A stretch of 64,000 nt of DNA, taken from NCBI RefSeq assembly GCF_008389435.1, contig NZ_VUYS01000005.1, positions 62,001 through 126,000 of the forward strand, read 5' to 3'. A program made the translations under genes and the position numbers. Positions 8,602 through 19,484 of this stretch are shown piece by piece. How positions within the stretch are numbered: the first letter of the stretch is position 1; each line of letters opens with the position of its first letter. Under the pieces are notes generated by a model. The model had not been told where the DNA came from and did not search any database. It saw nothing but the letters and a program-made list of their open reading frames with translations. Source of the DNA: Candidatus Nitrosocosmicus agrestis (GTDB taxonomy: Archaea > Thermoproteota > Nitrososphaeria > Nitrososphaerales > Nitrososphaeraceae).

Positions 8602-10521
8602 CTATTTTTCTTCATCGTTACTGTCATTAGCAGTGTTTAGATACACAAATATCGGAATAAATCTTGGATTCATAGTCATGTCTCTATTCGCTCTATCGCA
8701 TATATGATTATATGATCTAGTCGCATTAGAGATTTCAAAAAGCAGATAATTTAGTAAGGAACTTAATTCTAGACAAAGATTATAAAGATTTCGTTTTCTG
8801 ATTTTCAGTTCATTGTTCTCATTACTAAGATTATTATGAAGTAATCTTTGATCCTTTACTTTATAATTAGTGTTCTTTAACTCTGTTAATTTTTGTATAA
8901 ATATATCCCAATCTTTGTTCTTGCTTTTACTATTGTGTTTATTAATATTATTATTGTTGTAGTTATAATGCGAGTCCAATTGTGAATTATCGTTATATCT
9001 GTCATTTACAAAATCCGAAAGAAAATCGTTATTCTTAAAGTCTAAAAATAGATTTCTCATAGATATAATATGCTGATTGGTCACCCCATTATTATGTAAA
9101 AATAAAAGAGAAGTGCTGGCTATAGCTTGTAATTTTAGTGTACTCGCATATTCAGGAATTTCCTTCTTTAACTTTTTCTTTTCCATTCTATATTCGTTTA
9201 TTACATTTTCGAATCCTACTTTGTCGTCATACTGGTCCTCTATATCCTTGAGAAATTTATTACCCACTTCAATGGGATTGATGTTGTTTGCATTTGATAT
9301 TTCCATGAAAATTTGTCGTAATTTTTTTAGCTCCTTTAATCCAAAGCCATAATTATATAGCTCATTGTAGACATTGATTGTCTGATTACAAGAATATAAT
9401 TGGTCTTTAAGATAGGAAATCTGATTTAGTAAATGGTCTCTTATGGGGGCGTTTGAACTAATATCTTCATGTATCTTTATTTTAGCTTGATTTAGGGATT
9501 CTATACTTTTGTATTCTAATATTACTCGAGAAGGATCATATCCATAACCTTTGAAATCATTGATTAATTTGGAAAAAGCCTCTATTTCGTATTCAATATT
9601 TAGATTGTACTTGACAGATAATTCCTCACCTAGATTGTCATACCATCTAAAATAACCAAGTTTTTTTTCACTTTTTTTGGATAGATCATTTACATCTGAT
9701 TCTAACTTGATCTTTTCCTCGATAATTTTTTGAATTCTATTCTTTATTTCACTTTCTATCTCCCATAGTCGTTTGATTTCATTCTTTTTTCGATCAATAA
9801 AAAAAGAGACCTTTGAAATGAGTGGTATATCGGCGACAGAGTTAGCAATTAGGTCTGTTTGAATACTTGGAAAACTGATGTATCTAGAATCTATGGCATT
9901 ATCACTTCGAACTACGTTATTGTTACCATTATCATGATCATCATTTGGTGAATCTGATGGGATTTGGTTATTCGAGGGGGAAAATAAGGCAAAGGAGGAT
10001 GAGGTGGTGGATGAGGAGTTGAAGTACCCCAACATATCTGTTATCCACTTGACCGCGATTGTTGGAGATATCTGATGATTTTTACATTCTCCGTACAATA
10101 ATTGCACAAAGTATGAAACAGGATTGAGATCGGGTCTTGTATTATTAGTCTTTTTAGTATTTTTCTTTTCATTTGTCCTTTTCCTAGCGAGTCCAGGATA
10201 TATTGAATCTAAAAGTGATTCTTCCTTGAGAGTCGGCCTTATGGATCCGGAATTATCAAGAATATTATTAATATTGCTGTCAGTATAGTCGCTTCTCAGC
10301 ATCCAGTCATGCGGTTCATCTGGAATTCCAAACTCCATTAGCATTTGTTTTACCCTAAAACCCTCTATACAATCCTCTATGGTGATACCTGATTCTCTTA
10401 GGTTTCTCAAAAAAGATCTTATATCTTCGATATTCCCTGCAGAAACCCTTCTATTCCAATCGTGAGTGATAGTATGAACTGTTGTTTTGGAAATCCCGAC
10501 CATTTTTGCAATTTTACCCAT
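8602..10521 (-). CDS. Large N-terminal HTH protein with long coiled coils
   Basis: The 639 aa protein starts with a helix-turn-helix (GKIAKMVGISKTTVHTITHDW, residues 2-22) like those of Spo0J/ParB-type or transposase regulators. A region rich in Ser/Asn follows (about 165-205), then long charged heptad-like segments (about 225-300, 360-480, 560-600). It is probably a DNA-binding structural or regulatory protein. Large HTH/coiled-coil proteins of this architecture occur in Nitrososphaerales without known function. The frame is open for 18 codons upstream without ATG, GTG or TTG, so ATG 10521 is taken. Four GTTC repeats lie 110-140 bases upstream. Confidence 0.8.
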   Translation of the reverse strand: MGKIAKMVGISKTTVHTITHDWNRRVSAGNIEDIRSFLRNLRESGITIEDCIEGFRVKQMLMEFGIPDEPHDWMLRSDYTDSNINNILDNSGSIRPTLKEESLLDSIYPGLARKRTNEKKNTKKTNNTRPDLNPVSYFVQLLYGECKNHQISPTIAVKWITDMLGYFNSSSTTSSSFALFSPSNNQIPSDSPNDDHDNGNNNVVRSDNAIDSRYISFPSIQTDLIANSVADIPLISKVSFFIDRKKNEIKRLWEIESEIKNRIQKIIEEKIKLESDVNDLSKKSEKKLGYFRWYDNLGEELSVKYNLNIEYEIEAFSKLINDFKGYGYDPSRVILEYKSIESLNQAKIKIHEDISSNAPIRDHLLNQISYLKDQLYSCNQTINVYNELYNYGFGLKELKKLRQIFMEISNANNINPIEVGNKFLKDIEDQYDDKVGFENVINEYRMEKKKLKKEIPEYASTLKLQAIASTSLLFLHNNGVTNQHIISMRNLFLDFKNNDFLSDFVNDRYNDNSQLDSHYNYNNNNINKHNSKSKNKDWDIFIQKLTELKNTNYKVKDQRLLHNNLSNENNELKIRKRNLYNLCLELSSLLNYLLFEISNATRSYNHICDRANRDMTMNPRFIPIFVYLNTANDSNDEEK

Positions 10522-10628
10522 AGAATAACATGGATGTGCAAGTGAATTACTTCTCTGTAATAATGATAATTATTTTCTGACATAAGATCTATCTACTCAA
10601 ATGCTTATAAGACTTCAATTTCTGCACT

Positions 10629-10666
10629 GTTCATTGAACCGTTCGCTTTGTTCACTAATTCGTTCA
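10629..10666. promoter_or_regulatory. Four spaced GTTC(A/G) repeats upstream of the HTH gene
   Basis: GTTCA at 10629, GTTCG at 10641, GTTCA at 10650 and GTTCA at 10662, with spacings of 12, 9 and 12 bases, lie 108-145 bases before the HTH gene. Regular spacing suggests a repeated protein-binding site; this is inference only. Confidence 0.3.
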
Positions 10667-10878
10667 GCCTGAAAATTATGGTAAAATGCGAGGAAAATGT
10701 CATTATAGGATTAGCAAGACTCAGTCACAATTTTTCAACTCGAGTTAAAGTAAATTAGATGATTTTGCTTAGTCAATGAAATCTTTTACCTCAATCCAAA
10801 ACCAATTGTATATGCTTAAACCATTATCAAAAAGTATGCTTATATCTCCATCGACCTTCCATCAAACATTCAAAGTTA

Positions 10879-11070
10879 TTGACTATCCTGATGGTTTTAA
10901 TCTCGACAAGGCAGTTCAGGGATGGTTTTATTAATAGTGGAGATCTTAGCATGGAAATGCAGATAAGTTCCCCTATTTTGATATTTTCAATGATTAGTTT
11001 TCTTACTAATAATGATGCTGAACTATTGGACACGGCTTATATACTCATTATGATAAATGATACTGAATGA
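10879..11070 (+). CDS. Small protein translationally coupled to the zinc-ribbon gene
   Basis: The 63-codon frame from TTG 10879 (ATG at 10891 possible) ends at TGA 11068-11070, overlapping the next ATG by four bases (ATGA). The product contains RQFRDGFINSGDLSMEMQ and TNNDAELLDTAYILIM, not typical of random translation. The overlap supports it being a real first gene of a two-gene unit. The family is unknown. Confidence 0.5.
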   Translation: MTILMVLISTRQFRDGFINSGDLSMEMQISSPILIFSMISFLTNNDAELLDTAYILIMINDTE

Positions 11071-11291
11071 CAAAAAAGGTCAAGCTTAACGTCATTTCTC
11101 CGCCTGCTGAAGGATCGAGAATAATCTTTGCTACTCATGATAAAGACTCATTAGTTAAAGGTATTGAACTTGAAACCTATACATGTGGAAATTGCGAATT
11201 TGTCTTGGCAGAAAATATTATTCCAAATACATATAACGATATAGTTTTTCGGTGTCCTTCCTGCAAATCTTATAATGAAATAGCCAACTAA
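11067..11291 (+). CDS. Small zinc-ribbon protein
   Basis: This 74 aa protein has CGNC and CPSC pairs about 26 residues apart, a single zinc ribbon. The N-terminus is a short beta segment (KVKLNVISPPAEG). It probably binds one Zn2+; a role in transcription or RNA binding is only a guess. It overlaps the stop of the upstream ORF by ATGA. Similar proteins recur in ammonia-oxidising archaea. Confidence 0.8.
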   Translation: MTKKVKLNVISPPAEGSRIIFATHDKDSLVKGIELETYTCGNCEFVLAENIIPNTYNDIVFRCPSCKSYNEIAN

Positions 11292-11410
11292 CGATTATTT
11301 TTTTTAGAGATGTACCGACGACTATAATGGTTTAGAAATGACAGGTCCTTAAGTTATCAATTACCGTTAATTCTATCATTTGGTTTTACTGGTTTATATG
11401 ATCAATGAGG

Positions 11411-11542
11411 TCATTTCAAATCCAATATTAACTTATTTCTTACATCCATCGATACATATCTTGATAGGAGAAGAAAATTCCTATTTTCTATTTTGAAGAT
11501 TAGTGGTGGAACTCCAATCTCAACGTGTAATCGCAAAGTCAT
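11411..11542 (-). CDS. Possible 43 aa ORF of unknown function
   Basis: The frame runs ATG 11542 to TGA 11411. The product (RLHVEIGVPPLIFKIENRN...) has protein-like composition but no family. It may be a detached piece of the broken gene just upstream (11582-11820). Low confidence. Confidence 0.25.
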   Translation of the reverse strand: MTLRLHVEIGVPPLIFKIENRNFLLLSRYVSMDVRNKLILDLK

Positions 11543-11581
11543 CACAAAAGATTTACTCAATATCTTCAAGTTTTATACTTT

Positions 11582-11820
11582 TCACCTTCCTTTATTGATA
11601 TCGGATTTATTCATGTAATGTAGACTTGGGTTTGTATAGTATTCGATGGCAATATGATCTTCATCAGATACAGAAGCAGAGTTAAACCCTACTGTTACAT
11701 GCGAGTAGGGGATTCTGATAACATAACTATTTTCCTTTCCTTTAGAGTTTTTAATACTATTAGATATACAATTTAAATTCTATCATTTTGCTGTTTGAGT
11801 GATTTGAAAATATCTTGCAC
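11582..11820 (-). pseudogene. Frameshifted gene of unknown family
   Basis: From GTG 11820 the frame reads QDIFKSLKQQNDRI and then hits TAA (11773-11775). A second frame, open 11582-11779, reads NSKGKENSYVIRIPYSHV, then SASVSDEDHIAIEYYTNP to TGA 11582-11584. Both parts look strongly coding and together would make an 80 aa protein, so a small indel near 11775 has split it. The family is not recognised. Confidence 0.45.
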
Positions 11821-12458
11821 ATTTATTCAGACTTAAGGATATATGTTGAGAACTATATTTCATTGCAGGGTTTTACTCATATAATAAAGAAGAATTAAGT
11901 AGTAAAAGGAAATCCAAAGACGTATGTAACAACTTCTTATACACATGCTTATTTCGAATGCGATTTTGCATGTGTCTATACAATTAGCGCATGTCAGTAT
12001 GTCCTACAATATACGTAAAAATCAATAAAATTTCTAATAGTCAAGAAATATTCGTCTAATTGTTAAAATGAAGATAGGGATGGATATAATAAGCACAAGG
12101 CTTTTTCTATCTTTCCTATCCCCATAGAGACTACATATAGGTTGACTTGTAAAGTTGGTTATTGTATCATATTTCTCAAATATAAAAATATCGATTATCA
12201 CTGCCTTTGCATTTAAGAAAATATGGATATATAAATAAAGTATCAGTAATTTTTATCATTGTTAACAAGTATATCAAAAATACTTTGGAAATTGAGATAA
12301 GTCGAGTAAGCTACTGCTAATACTTGTCAAACTCGCCTCAAAAAGAATATTCTCTTATAAATTAGTAAAATTCACATACAAAAATACTTTACAAGATTTA
12401 TTTCATTCATTTGAATTTTTGGGGTCGAAATTTAGTTTAATCTACTACTGACCCTGTC
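11821..12458. other. Intergenic
   Basis: No coding frame was seen. A perfect eight-base inverted repeat, ACACATGC (11941-11948) and GCATGTGT (11968-11975), could form a hairpin with a 19-base loop. Confidence 0.45.
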
Positions 12459-12611
12459 TCATATAGGGATTAGTATGTTATAACTATAATTAATTCTAAC
12501 ATAGCCTCTAACATTTTTATCGTTTGGTGCTTCCCTTGCAATATTAACATATCTTTGATGGTCGTCTAAATATTTGGATGGAATATAATATACTGGCAGA
12601 AGGCCTTGAGC
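12459..12611 (-). pseudogene. Gene remnant, about 50 codons
   Basis: The open frame (no start codon; TAA lies just upstream) translates to PVYYIPSKYLDDHQRYVNIA, then REAPNDKNVRGYVRINYS, ending at TGA 12459-12461. The composition is far from random AT-rich translation. A second frame upstream (TLITSAFLSS) may hold its N-terminus. Probably a truncated gene; the family is unknown. Confidence 0.4.
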
Positions 12612-12879
12612 TTAAAAATGCACTGGTTATAAGAGTTCTATTAGATATATGGCCTTAATTACTATCGTGAGTAAACATGTTCATGTCTGTATAAATATCT
12701 GTATATTGTTAACTGAATTTATAGATTTATACCTTAAAAAGATATCTACAATTCTAAGACTCGAAATTTGTTAAAAAGATTTACAAATAGATAACGTCTT
12801 TAATCTCGAAATAAATAAATTAGTTATGCTAGATCTTAAAAATGAAAATCTAATATTGATGTATCATCAATAATTTACT

Positions 12880-13098
12880 TTACATTGGAGAGGGTAAATT
12901 AGTATCGGATTCATTAGAATTTCTACTTTGGTTGCTTGTTTGATTATAGGATTCGTCTAATTTTAGAGTTGGGTTATTTGGATTTGTTAAATTCGAGGAG
13001 TTTTCTATTATTGATTGGGCTGTTACTATATGTTTGTAATTAAAAACTGCGGTGATACTAAAAATTCCAACTAATACAAACAATACAACTCTGATCAT
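12880..13098 (-). CDS. Small secreted Asn/Ser-rich protein
   Basis: The 72 aa protein starts with a signal or anchor segment (VVLFVLVGIFSITAVF). The remainder is polar and low-complexity (SNLTNPNNPTLK, NQTSNQSRNSNESD) with many N-x-S/T sites. No domain. It resembles the other short secreted proteins in this window in design, not in sequence. Confidence 0.55.
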   Translation of the reverse strand: MIRVVLFVLVGIFSITAVFNYKHIVTAQSIIENSSNLTNPNNPTLKLDESYNQTSNQSRNSNESDTNLPSPM

Positions 13099-13333
13099 AA
13101 ATTTATTAGATCACAATAGTATAAATATTTCCATATTGAAATTCTAATTTTTTTTGAAATTGTTCTTTTGTTGTAATTTTTATATGGTGCGTAGTTTGAA
13201 TATCATAACCACCTAACCTTACAAAATTTCTTAAAAATAGAATCATCAATAAATCAATGAATAAAGATCCATTCATTTATCAAATACGAGATTAAATTAA
13301 GAAAAAGAAAAATAATAGTTAAATTAATAGAAT

Positions 13334-15610
<2,277 letters not shown>

Positions 15611-15685
15611 TTATAACCACCTTAAACATTATTCTTTTACAAAAAATAAGAGGTAGATAACATATGCACTCACCTTCCGTTACTG

Positions 15686-16258
15686 TTATTCTATTTTAAT
15701 CTCTTTTCCATTTGATTTAGTTTGCTGTTTCTTTAATTTTAATTTCAACTCTAATATACCATTGGAGTAACTGGCCTTTGTCGAAGTATAATCAATTTCA
15801 ACATTGAGAGGCAGCTCAGTATGGTATTTTTTCTGATTATTTTCCCCATGTATTGTTATGAGGCTCTCCGTTGCATTTACTTTGATATTTTCTTTTGATA
15901 ACCCAGGCATTTCTGCAGTGATGATCAAAGTATTACTCTTTTCATCTATGGTGGTATCAACTAAAGGTTCTCTTGAACTGGATTGTTCTACGAGTCCTCT
16001 AGCTCCTGGTTTAACATTTCCAAATTCTCTGACATGAGGCCTCCCGTCAGGACCTACTGTTATTTGATATCCGTAGTAATATGGAAATGTGGATACTTTT
16101 CTAAATGCATCTACATTAGAAGGACCAATACCTCTTGCAGTATTAAAAACCCTATTTATCATTTCTTCAGCCTGTGCAAATTCCCTGTCCATTTCGTCAA
16201 AAAAGTTTCTGAATGAATTTCTTCTTGGTATTATATCTCTTTCCCAATAGTCAAACAT
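15686..16258 (-). CDS. hsp20: Small heat-shock protein, Hsp20/alpha-crystallin family
   Basis: The 190 aa protein has an N-terminal arm with a charged helix (FDEMDREFAQAEEMINRVF) and an alpha-crystallin domain (about 95-180) with TTIDEKSNTLIITAEMPGL, ESLITIHGENN and YSNGILELKLKLKK. ATP-independent holdase that forms oligomers and keeps unfolding proteins soluble. It lies directly upstream of cdc48 on the same strand (78-base spacer), so holdase and unfoldase are probably co-expressed. The promoter must lie in the 126 bases shared with the divergent ORF at 16385. Confidence 0.93.
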   Translation of the reverse strand: MFDYWERDIIPRRNSFRNFFDEMDREFAQAEEMINRVFNTARGIGPSNVDAFRKVSTFPYYYGYQITVGPDGRPHVREFGNVKPGARGLVEQSSSREPLVDTTIDEKSNTLIITAEMPGLSKENIKVNATESLITIHGENNQKKYHTELPLNVEIDYTSTKASYSNGILELKLKLKKQQTKSNGKEIKIE

Positions 16259-16384
16259 TCAATCCACCTCACTCCTTATGTTATAAATATTACAAATATA
16301 TATTTTTCTAACATATGTGTTCTATATTATTTAAAGTAAAAAATAAATTACAGATTTTTACTTTATTGGGCTGGTAATCAACTA

Positions 16385-16882
16385 ATGGCTATAACCGAAT
16401 CTGTAACCAAAATCGTCAGCACAAGTCAAAATCAATCCATACAGAGGGTAAAAACTCTAACTAAACTACTATCAGTCGAATTACTCTCTATACTAGGATT
16501 ACTCCATTTGACGTTAGTTAAATCCAGAGGTGCGCTAACATATGCTCAACTTATCCAACAACAGGAAGGTCAAACACAAACAATAACTGATCCATGGTAT
16601 CGATCACTAGAGATAGCACAATCTAAAGTCCAAGCAGCTCTTTCTCTTGGAGCATTCGGACATGGTGTTCCTAGGTTACACCATCTAACACCAGCTGATA
16701 TACTAGTGGCCTTTAGAATGTCTGTTTTAATAGGAATTTGCATATATAGGGCGATCAGAACGTTACTTAAACATACTAATAAGGGAAAAATGTGTAGAAT
16801 GTTATTATTAAATAAAATTACTATGGATGTTGGTACATTTATCTATAAACTATTATTTAAATGCGATTATTTATGGGGATAA
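16385..16882 (+). CDS. Hypothetical protein divergent from hsp20
   Basis: The first 120 residues (TKLLSVELLSILGLLHLTLV, RGALTYAQLIQQQEG, SLGAFGHGVPRLHHLTPADI) look coding. The last 45 are Lys/Leu/Cys-rich and less convincing; in another frame the same DNA reads GRSERYLNILIREKC, so the 3' end may be frameshifted. Family unknown. It shares an upstream region of 126 bases with hsp20. Confidence 0.4.
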   Translation: MAITESVTKIVSTSQNQSIQRVKTLTKLLSVELLSILGLLHLTLVKSRGALTYAQLIQQQEGQTQTITDPWYRSLEIAQSKVQAALSLGAFGHGVPRLHHLTPADILVAFRMSVLIGICIYRAIRTLLKHTNKGKMCRMLLLNKITMDVGTFIYKLLFKCDYLWG

Positions 16883-16889
16883 TAAAAAG

Positions 16890-17045
16890 ATGAATTCTAA
16901 TCAAATCAGAAGTTTGGAAAGCAAATCTATTATACAAAGAGACAATGTGACCAAAAAGATTCTAATAGATATCCCAAAACCATTAATCATTAGATTTCTA
17001 TCTTTGCCAAAGAAATGGAAAAAAAATTTATTCCTCAATTTTTAG
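16890..17045 (+). CDS. Small basic protein of unknown function
   Basis: The frame from ATG 16890 gives 51 residues (LESKSIIQRDNVTKKILIDI, then RFLSLPKKWKKN). A longer start at 16827 would overlap the previous ORF and adds an unlikely N-terminus. Same strand as the zinc-finger gene 22 bases downstream. No family. Confidence 0.35.
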   Translation: MNSNQIRSLESKSIIQRDNVTKKILIDIPKPLIIRFLSLPKKWKKNLFLNF

Positions 17046-17067
17046 ATTTTTGGTAGATGGATGATTT

Positions 17068-17289
17068 ATGAGTTGCAATGGAATTTGTGAAAGATTTAAA
17101 GCGAAAAAAAATCCTTCTATTTCTTCCAGATATGCTCAAGGACAAAAAAGGTGCAGTGTTTGTGAGATTTTCATACAATGGAATGATAGTCTATACTGTC
17201 CTTGTTGTAGTTATAAGCTAAGGACGCGATCATTTAGGGGATTTGGTACGAGCAGAGAACAAAGAGAAAAACTTATTAAAAGATACTAA
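17068..17289 (+). CDS. Small Cys-rich zinc-binding protein (MSCxGIC family)
   Basis: The 73 aa protein begins MSCNGICERFKAKK and continues RYAQGQKRCSVCEIFIQW...YCPCCSYKLRT. The CxxC...CPCC arrangement is a zinc ribbon; the N-terminal CxxxC pair may add a second site. I recall many near-identical paralogues with the N-terminus MSC.GIC.R.KAKK in Nitrososphaerales genomes, with no known role. It is complete. Confidence 0.85.
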   Translation: MSCNGICERFKAKKNPSISSRYAQGQKRCSVCEIFIQWNDSLYCPCCSYKLRTRSFRGFGTSREQREKLIKRY

Positions 17290-17426
17290 AAGCCATCATG
17301 ACTTTTCAGACTTTTTTCTTTTTAGCCAAGGACAAAGTGTATAATTGTATCAAGTTATTCTGGTTGCATTTTATTCTAATAAATGTTCAACCAAACTTTT
17401 ACTAATTTCAGTATTAGGACTTATAA

Positions 17427-17476
17427 ACATGAAGGGCACATTTACAGGATCCTTAAGTTATTTGTGCCCCTCATGT
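17427..17476. repeat. Long inverted repeat with GATC-palindromic loop
   Basis: ACATGAAGGGCACA (17427-17440) pairs with TGTGCCCCTCATGT (17463-17476), 13 of 14 positions. The 22-base loop holds the palindrome AGGATCCT. It may encode an RNA hairpin, or be a regulatory or mobile-element remnant. Confidence 0.45.
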
Positions 17477-17519
17477 CAATAGAATCCATTTAGGGAAGGG
17501 AGAATTCTACTCTACATTT

Positions 17520-17627
17520 CTACAGTGAATGTCCATAGAAGGATGATTGTTGGTTACTCATGACTTTGTGTGCTGGAATAATCCATCTCACATCATCACC
17601 TATCCATTTATTTGCAAAACCGATATT
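17520..17627 (-). pseudogene. Possible alkyltransferase-like (MGMT fold) fragment
   Basis: The 35-codon frame reads IGFANKWIGDDVRWIIPAHK, then VMSNQQSSFYGHSL, and stops at TAG 17520-17522. It resembles the active-site region of O6-alkylguanine transferases, where the usual PCHRV is here PAHKV, as in alkyltransferase-like proteins. There is no start and no upstream half, so this is a remnant at best. Weak call. Confidence 0.3.
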
Positions 17628-18184
17628 TTAAATTTATTTGTTCTAATATGAATGCTTCATATTATAAAATATTTAAATTGAAATTTTCCTCAGCCTTTTG
17701 TTTTGAATTTAACTTTCAAAATGAAAAGGATTCATATTTCTCTTTTTGAATAACTAATGGTTACTGTCGGTTAAGCTGTACTTTCAGTTATGGTTGCTTT
17801 CTTTGGATAATTTAAAACAAAAAGAATCTTGGATTAAAAACCTTCAAGACGAACGTTCCTAGTTCCAATGTGTAAATTTTAATAGGAGATCAAATTCTAA
17901 TAAGCTTGTTGAGGTATATCGAAAAAGAAATCAAATCAGTACCTTATTTAGTCAAAGCATGGGATGTTATATATTTCAAAACAATTAACTAATTTTATGA
18001 ATATGGGGATGATTTATCTATCCATAATTAAAATAAACAAATGTTGAACTGAATCACATCCCTATTTCTAATGACATCAGCACACACTTTTAGACAACCT
18101 AGGTGACAAAAATACTATTATAAGATCGCAAATAAAACAACAGGAAGATGTTTATATAAAACTTTAACGTATATAGTTGTTACA
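17628..18184. other. Intergenic, AT-rich
   Basis: No coding frame or repeat was seen. Confidence 0.45.
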
Positions 18185-18418
18185 ATGGTCAAAGCACGAG
18201 CATTAGTAAATGTATCTGCTACTGCTACTGTAAGAAAGAACAAGCCGAATCCTTCATCGACTAATGGAACCTTTACAGATAGTATATTGGTATTGTGCTC
18301 CACTGAAAACTGTTTAAACAGTGTGACTGCAAGGTGCACAATTTGCTTAGAATACTGTTGTTATGACCATGCATTTTTACATAAACATTCAATGGAGTCA
18401 TTGGAAATAATCAAATAA
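18185..18418 (+). CDS. Small B-box-like zinc-finger protein
   Basis: The 77 aa protein has a variable N-terminus (ARALVNVSATATVRKNKPNP) and a C-terminal cluster C-x4-C, then CTICLEYCCYDHAFLHKHS, with six Cys and three His in 40 residues. The spacing resembles a B-box-type two-zinc finger. It may mediate protein contacts. The ATG at 18185 is the only start. Confidence 0.6.
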   Translation: MVKARALVNVSATATVRKNKPNPSSTNGTFTDSILVLCSTENCLNSVTARCTICLEYCCYDHAFLHKHSMESLEIIK

Positions 18419-18504
18419 TATACCTTAACCTATTTTTTCATGATGTGTGGATATTGACTATCTATTTCTATTTGAACCCATATTGATAATTATACTACAT
18501 GATT

Positions 18505-18666
18505 TTACAATTTGGTAAGATTGAGGAACGAGATTAGGTAATTAGAAAGGGCAATTAACCCCGCAAATGAGTTATTCCGACTAAAGGATCTCTCTTCTCC
18601 CTTCATCCAAACAGCATTGTTTTGTCGTTCTGCTCCTTCATCATATTCTATCCATAGAGCTTGAAG
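18505..18666 (-). pseudogene. Possible gene remnant, 53 codons
   Basis: The frame (no start codon) reads LQALWIEYDEGAERQNNAVW and then MKGEERSFSRNNSF to TAA 18505-18507. The composition is protein-like; the family is not recognised. It could be chance. Confidence 0.25.
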
Positions 18667-18693
18667 CTAAAGAATTATTTTAAATGTTGGTGC

Positions 18694-18715
18694 GTTGTGT
18701 TGTGTTGTGTTGTGT
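18694..18715. repeat. GTTGT pentanucleotide microsatellite
   Basis: About 4.4 tandem copies of GTTGT lie in the gap upstream of the remnant frame. Confidence 0.7.
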
Positions 18716-18769
18716 GAATACAATTGACATCATTGCCAGTGGTTTTTGAGTATACTCAAATATTATTTA

Positions 18770-19138
18770 CTATCTAGGGGTATAGAATATTATTACTGCT
18801 CCCAAAAGTACTATAAAACCACCAATTATTTCAAATCTATTTGGTCTCTTCTTATCGACAATTAATCCCCAAACGATTGTCACTGCTACAAAAATTCCAC
18901 CATAAGCCGCATACACTCTACCAAAATTCGATGGCTGAAGAGTTGGAATTATTCCGTACACAAATAATATGATACCTCCAACAAATCCAATGGTTATTTT
19001 CTTTCTCTCTCTTAGCCACTGCCATACGAGATATCCTCCTCCTATTTCAGCTACTGCTGCAACTAAGAACAATCCAAATGTTGAGACGATAGAGGTTAAG
19101 TTAGAGTTAACCGGAAGTATTGATTCCAATTTTTTCAT
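18770..19138 (-). CDS. YnfA-family (UPF0060) membrane protein, second of an overlapping pair
   Basis: This 122 aa protein has four transmembrane segments and the family signatures AAVAEIGGGYLVWQWLRE and RVYAAYGGIFVAVTIVWG. The family belongs to the drug/metabolite transporter fold and resembles SMR-type proteins that work as dimers. Its ATG at 19138 lies inside the upstream gene (32-base overlap), so the two are co-translated and probably form a heterodimer. Substrate unknown. Confidence 0.92.
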   Translation of the reverse strand: MKKLESILPVNSNLTSIVSTFGLFLVAAVAEIGGGYLVWQWLRERKKITIGFVGGIILFVYGIIPTLQPSNFGRVYAAYGGIFVAVTIVWGLIVDKKRPNRFEIIGGFIVLLGAVIIFYTPR

Positions 19139-19484
19139 CTTCTTTACGTGGGTAGTAAAAAATAATGAGGACTCCTACTCCAGCGACAATTGCTCCCACT
19201 ATATCATAAATATCCGGAACTACTCCTTCAAAGAGATAACCCCAACCTAAAGCCATTATGATAAAAATTCCTCCGTATGCTGCATAAGTTCTGTGAAAAT
19301 GAGTTTTTTGAAATGTAGGAATTACTCCATATAGAAACAAAACAAAACCACCTAGGGCTCCAAATATCCAACTATGGTTTTCGCGTAACCAAAGCCATAC
19401 GAGATATCCACCACCAATTTCACATAAACCTGCCAGAAAAAACAAAATTAATGAATAAAAAATATCCTTTATTGTAATGCCCAA
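19107..19484 (-). CDS. YnfA-family (UPF0060) membrane protein, first of an overlapping pair
   Basis: The 125 aa protein has the same motifs (LCEIGGGYLVWLWLRE, RTYAAYGGIFIIMALGWGYL) and four membrane segments. A polar C-terminal tail (PRKEDEKIGINTSG) covers the overlap with the second gene. The two products differ enough in the loops to be old duplicates, which fits paired-SMR style heterodimers with opposite topology. This is inference. Confidence 0.92.
   Translation of the reverse strand: MGITIKDIFYSLILFFLAGLCEIGGGYLVWLWLRENHSWIFGALGGFVLFLYGVIPTFQKTHFHRTYAAYGGIFIIMALGWGYLFEGVVPDIYDIVGAIVAGVGVLIIFYYPRKEDEKIGINTSG

Noticed and set aside
18694-18715. GTTGT repeat as a regulatory array
   Set aside because: Short simple-sequence repeat explained by slippage, not near a supported promoter.
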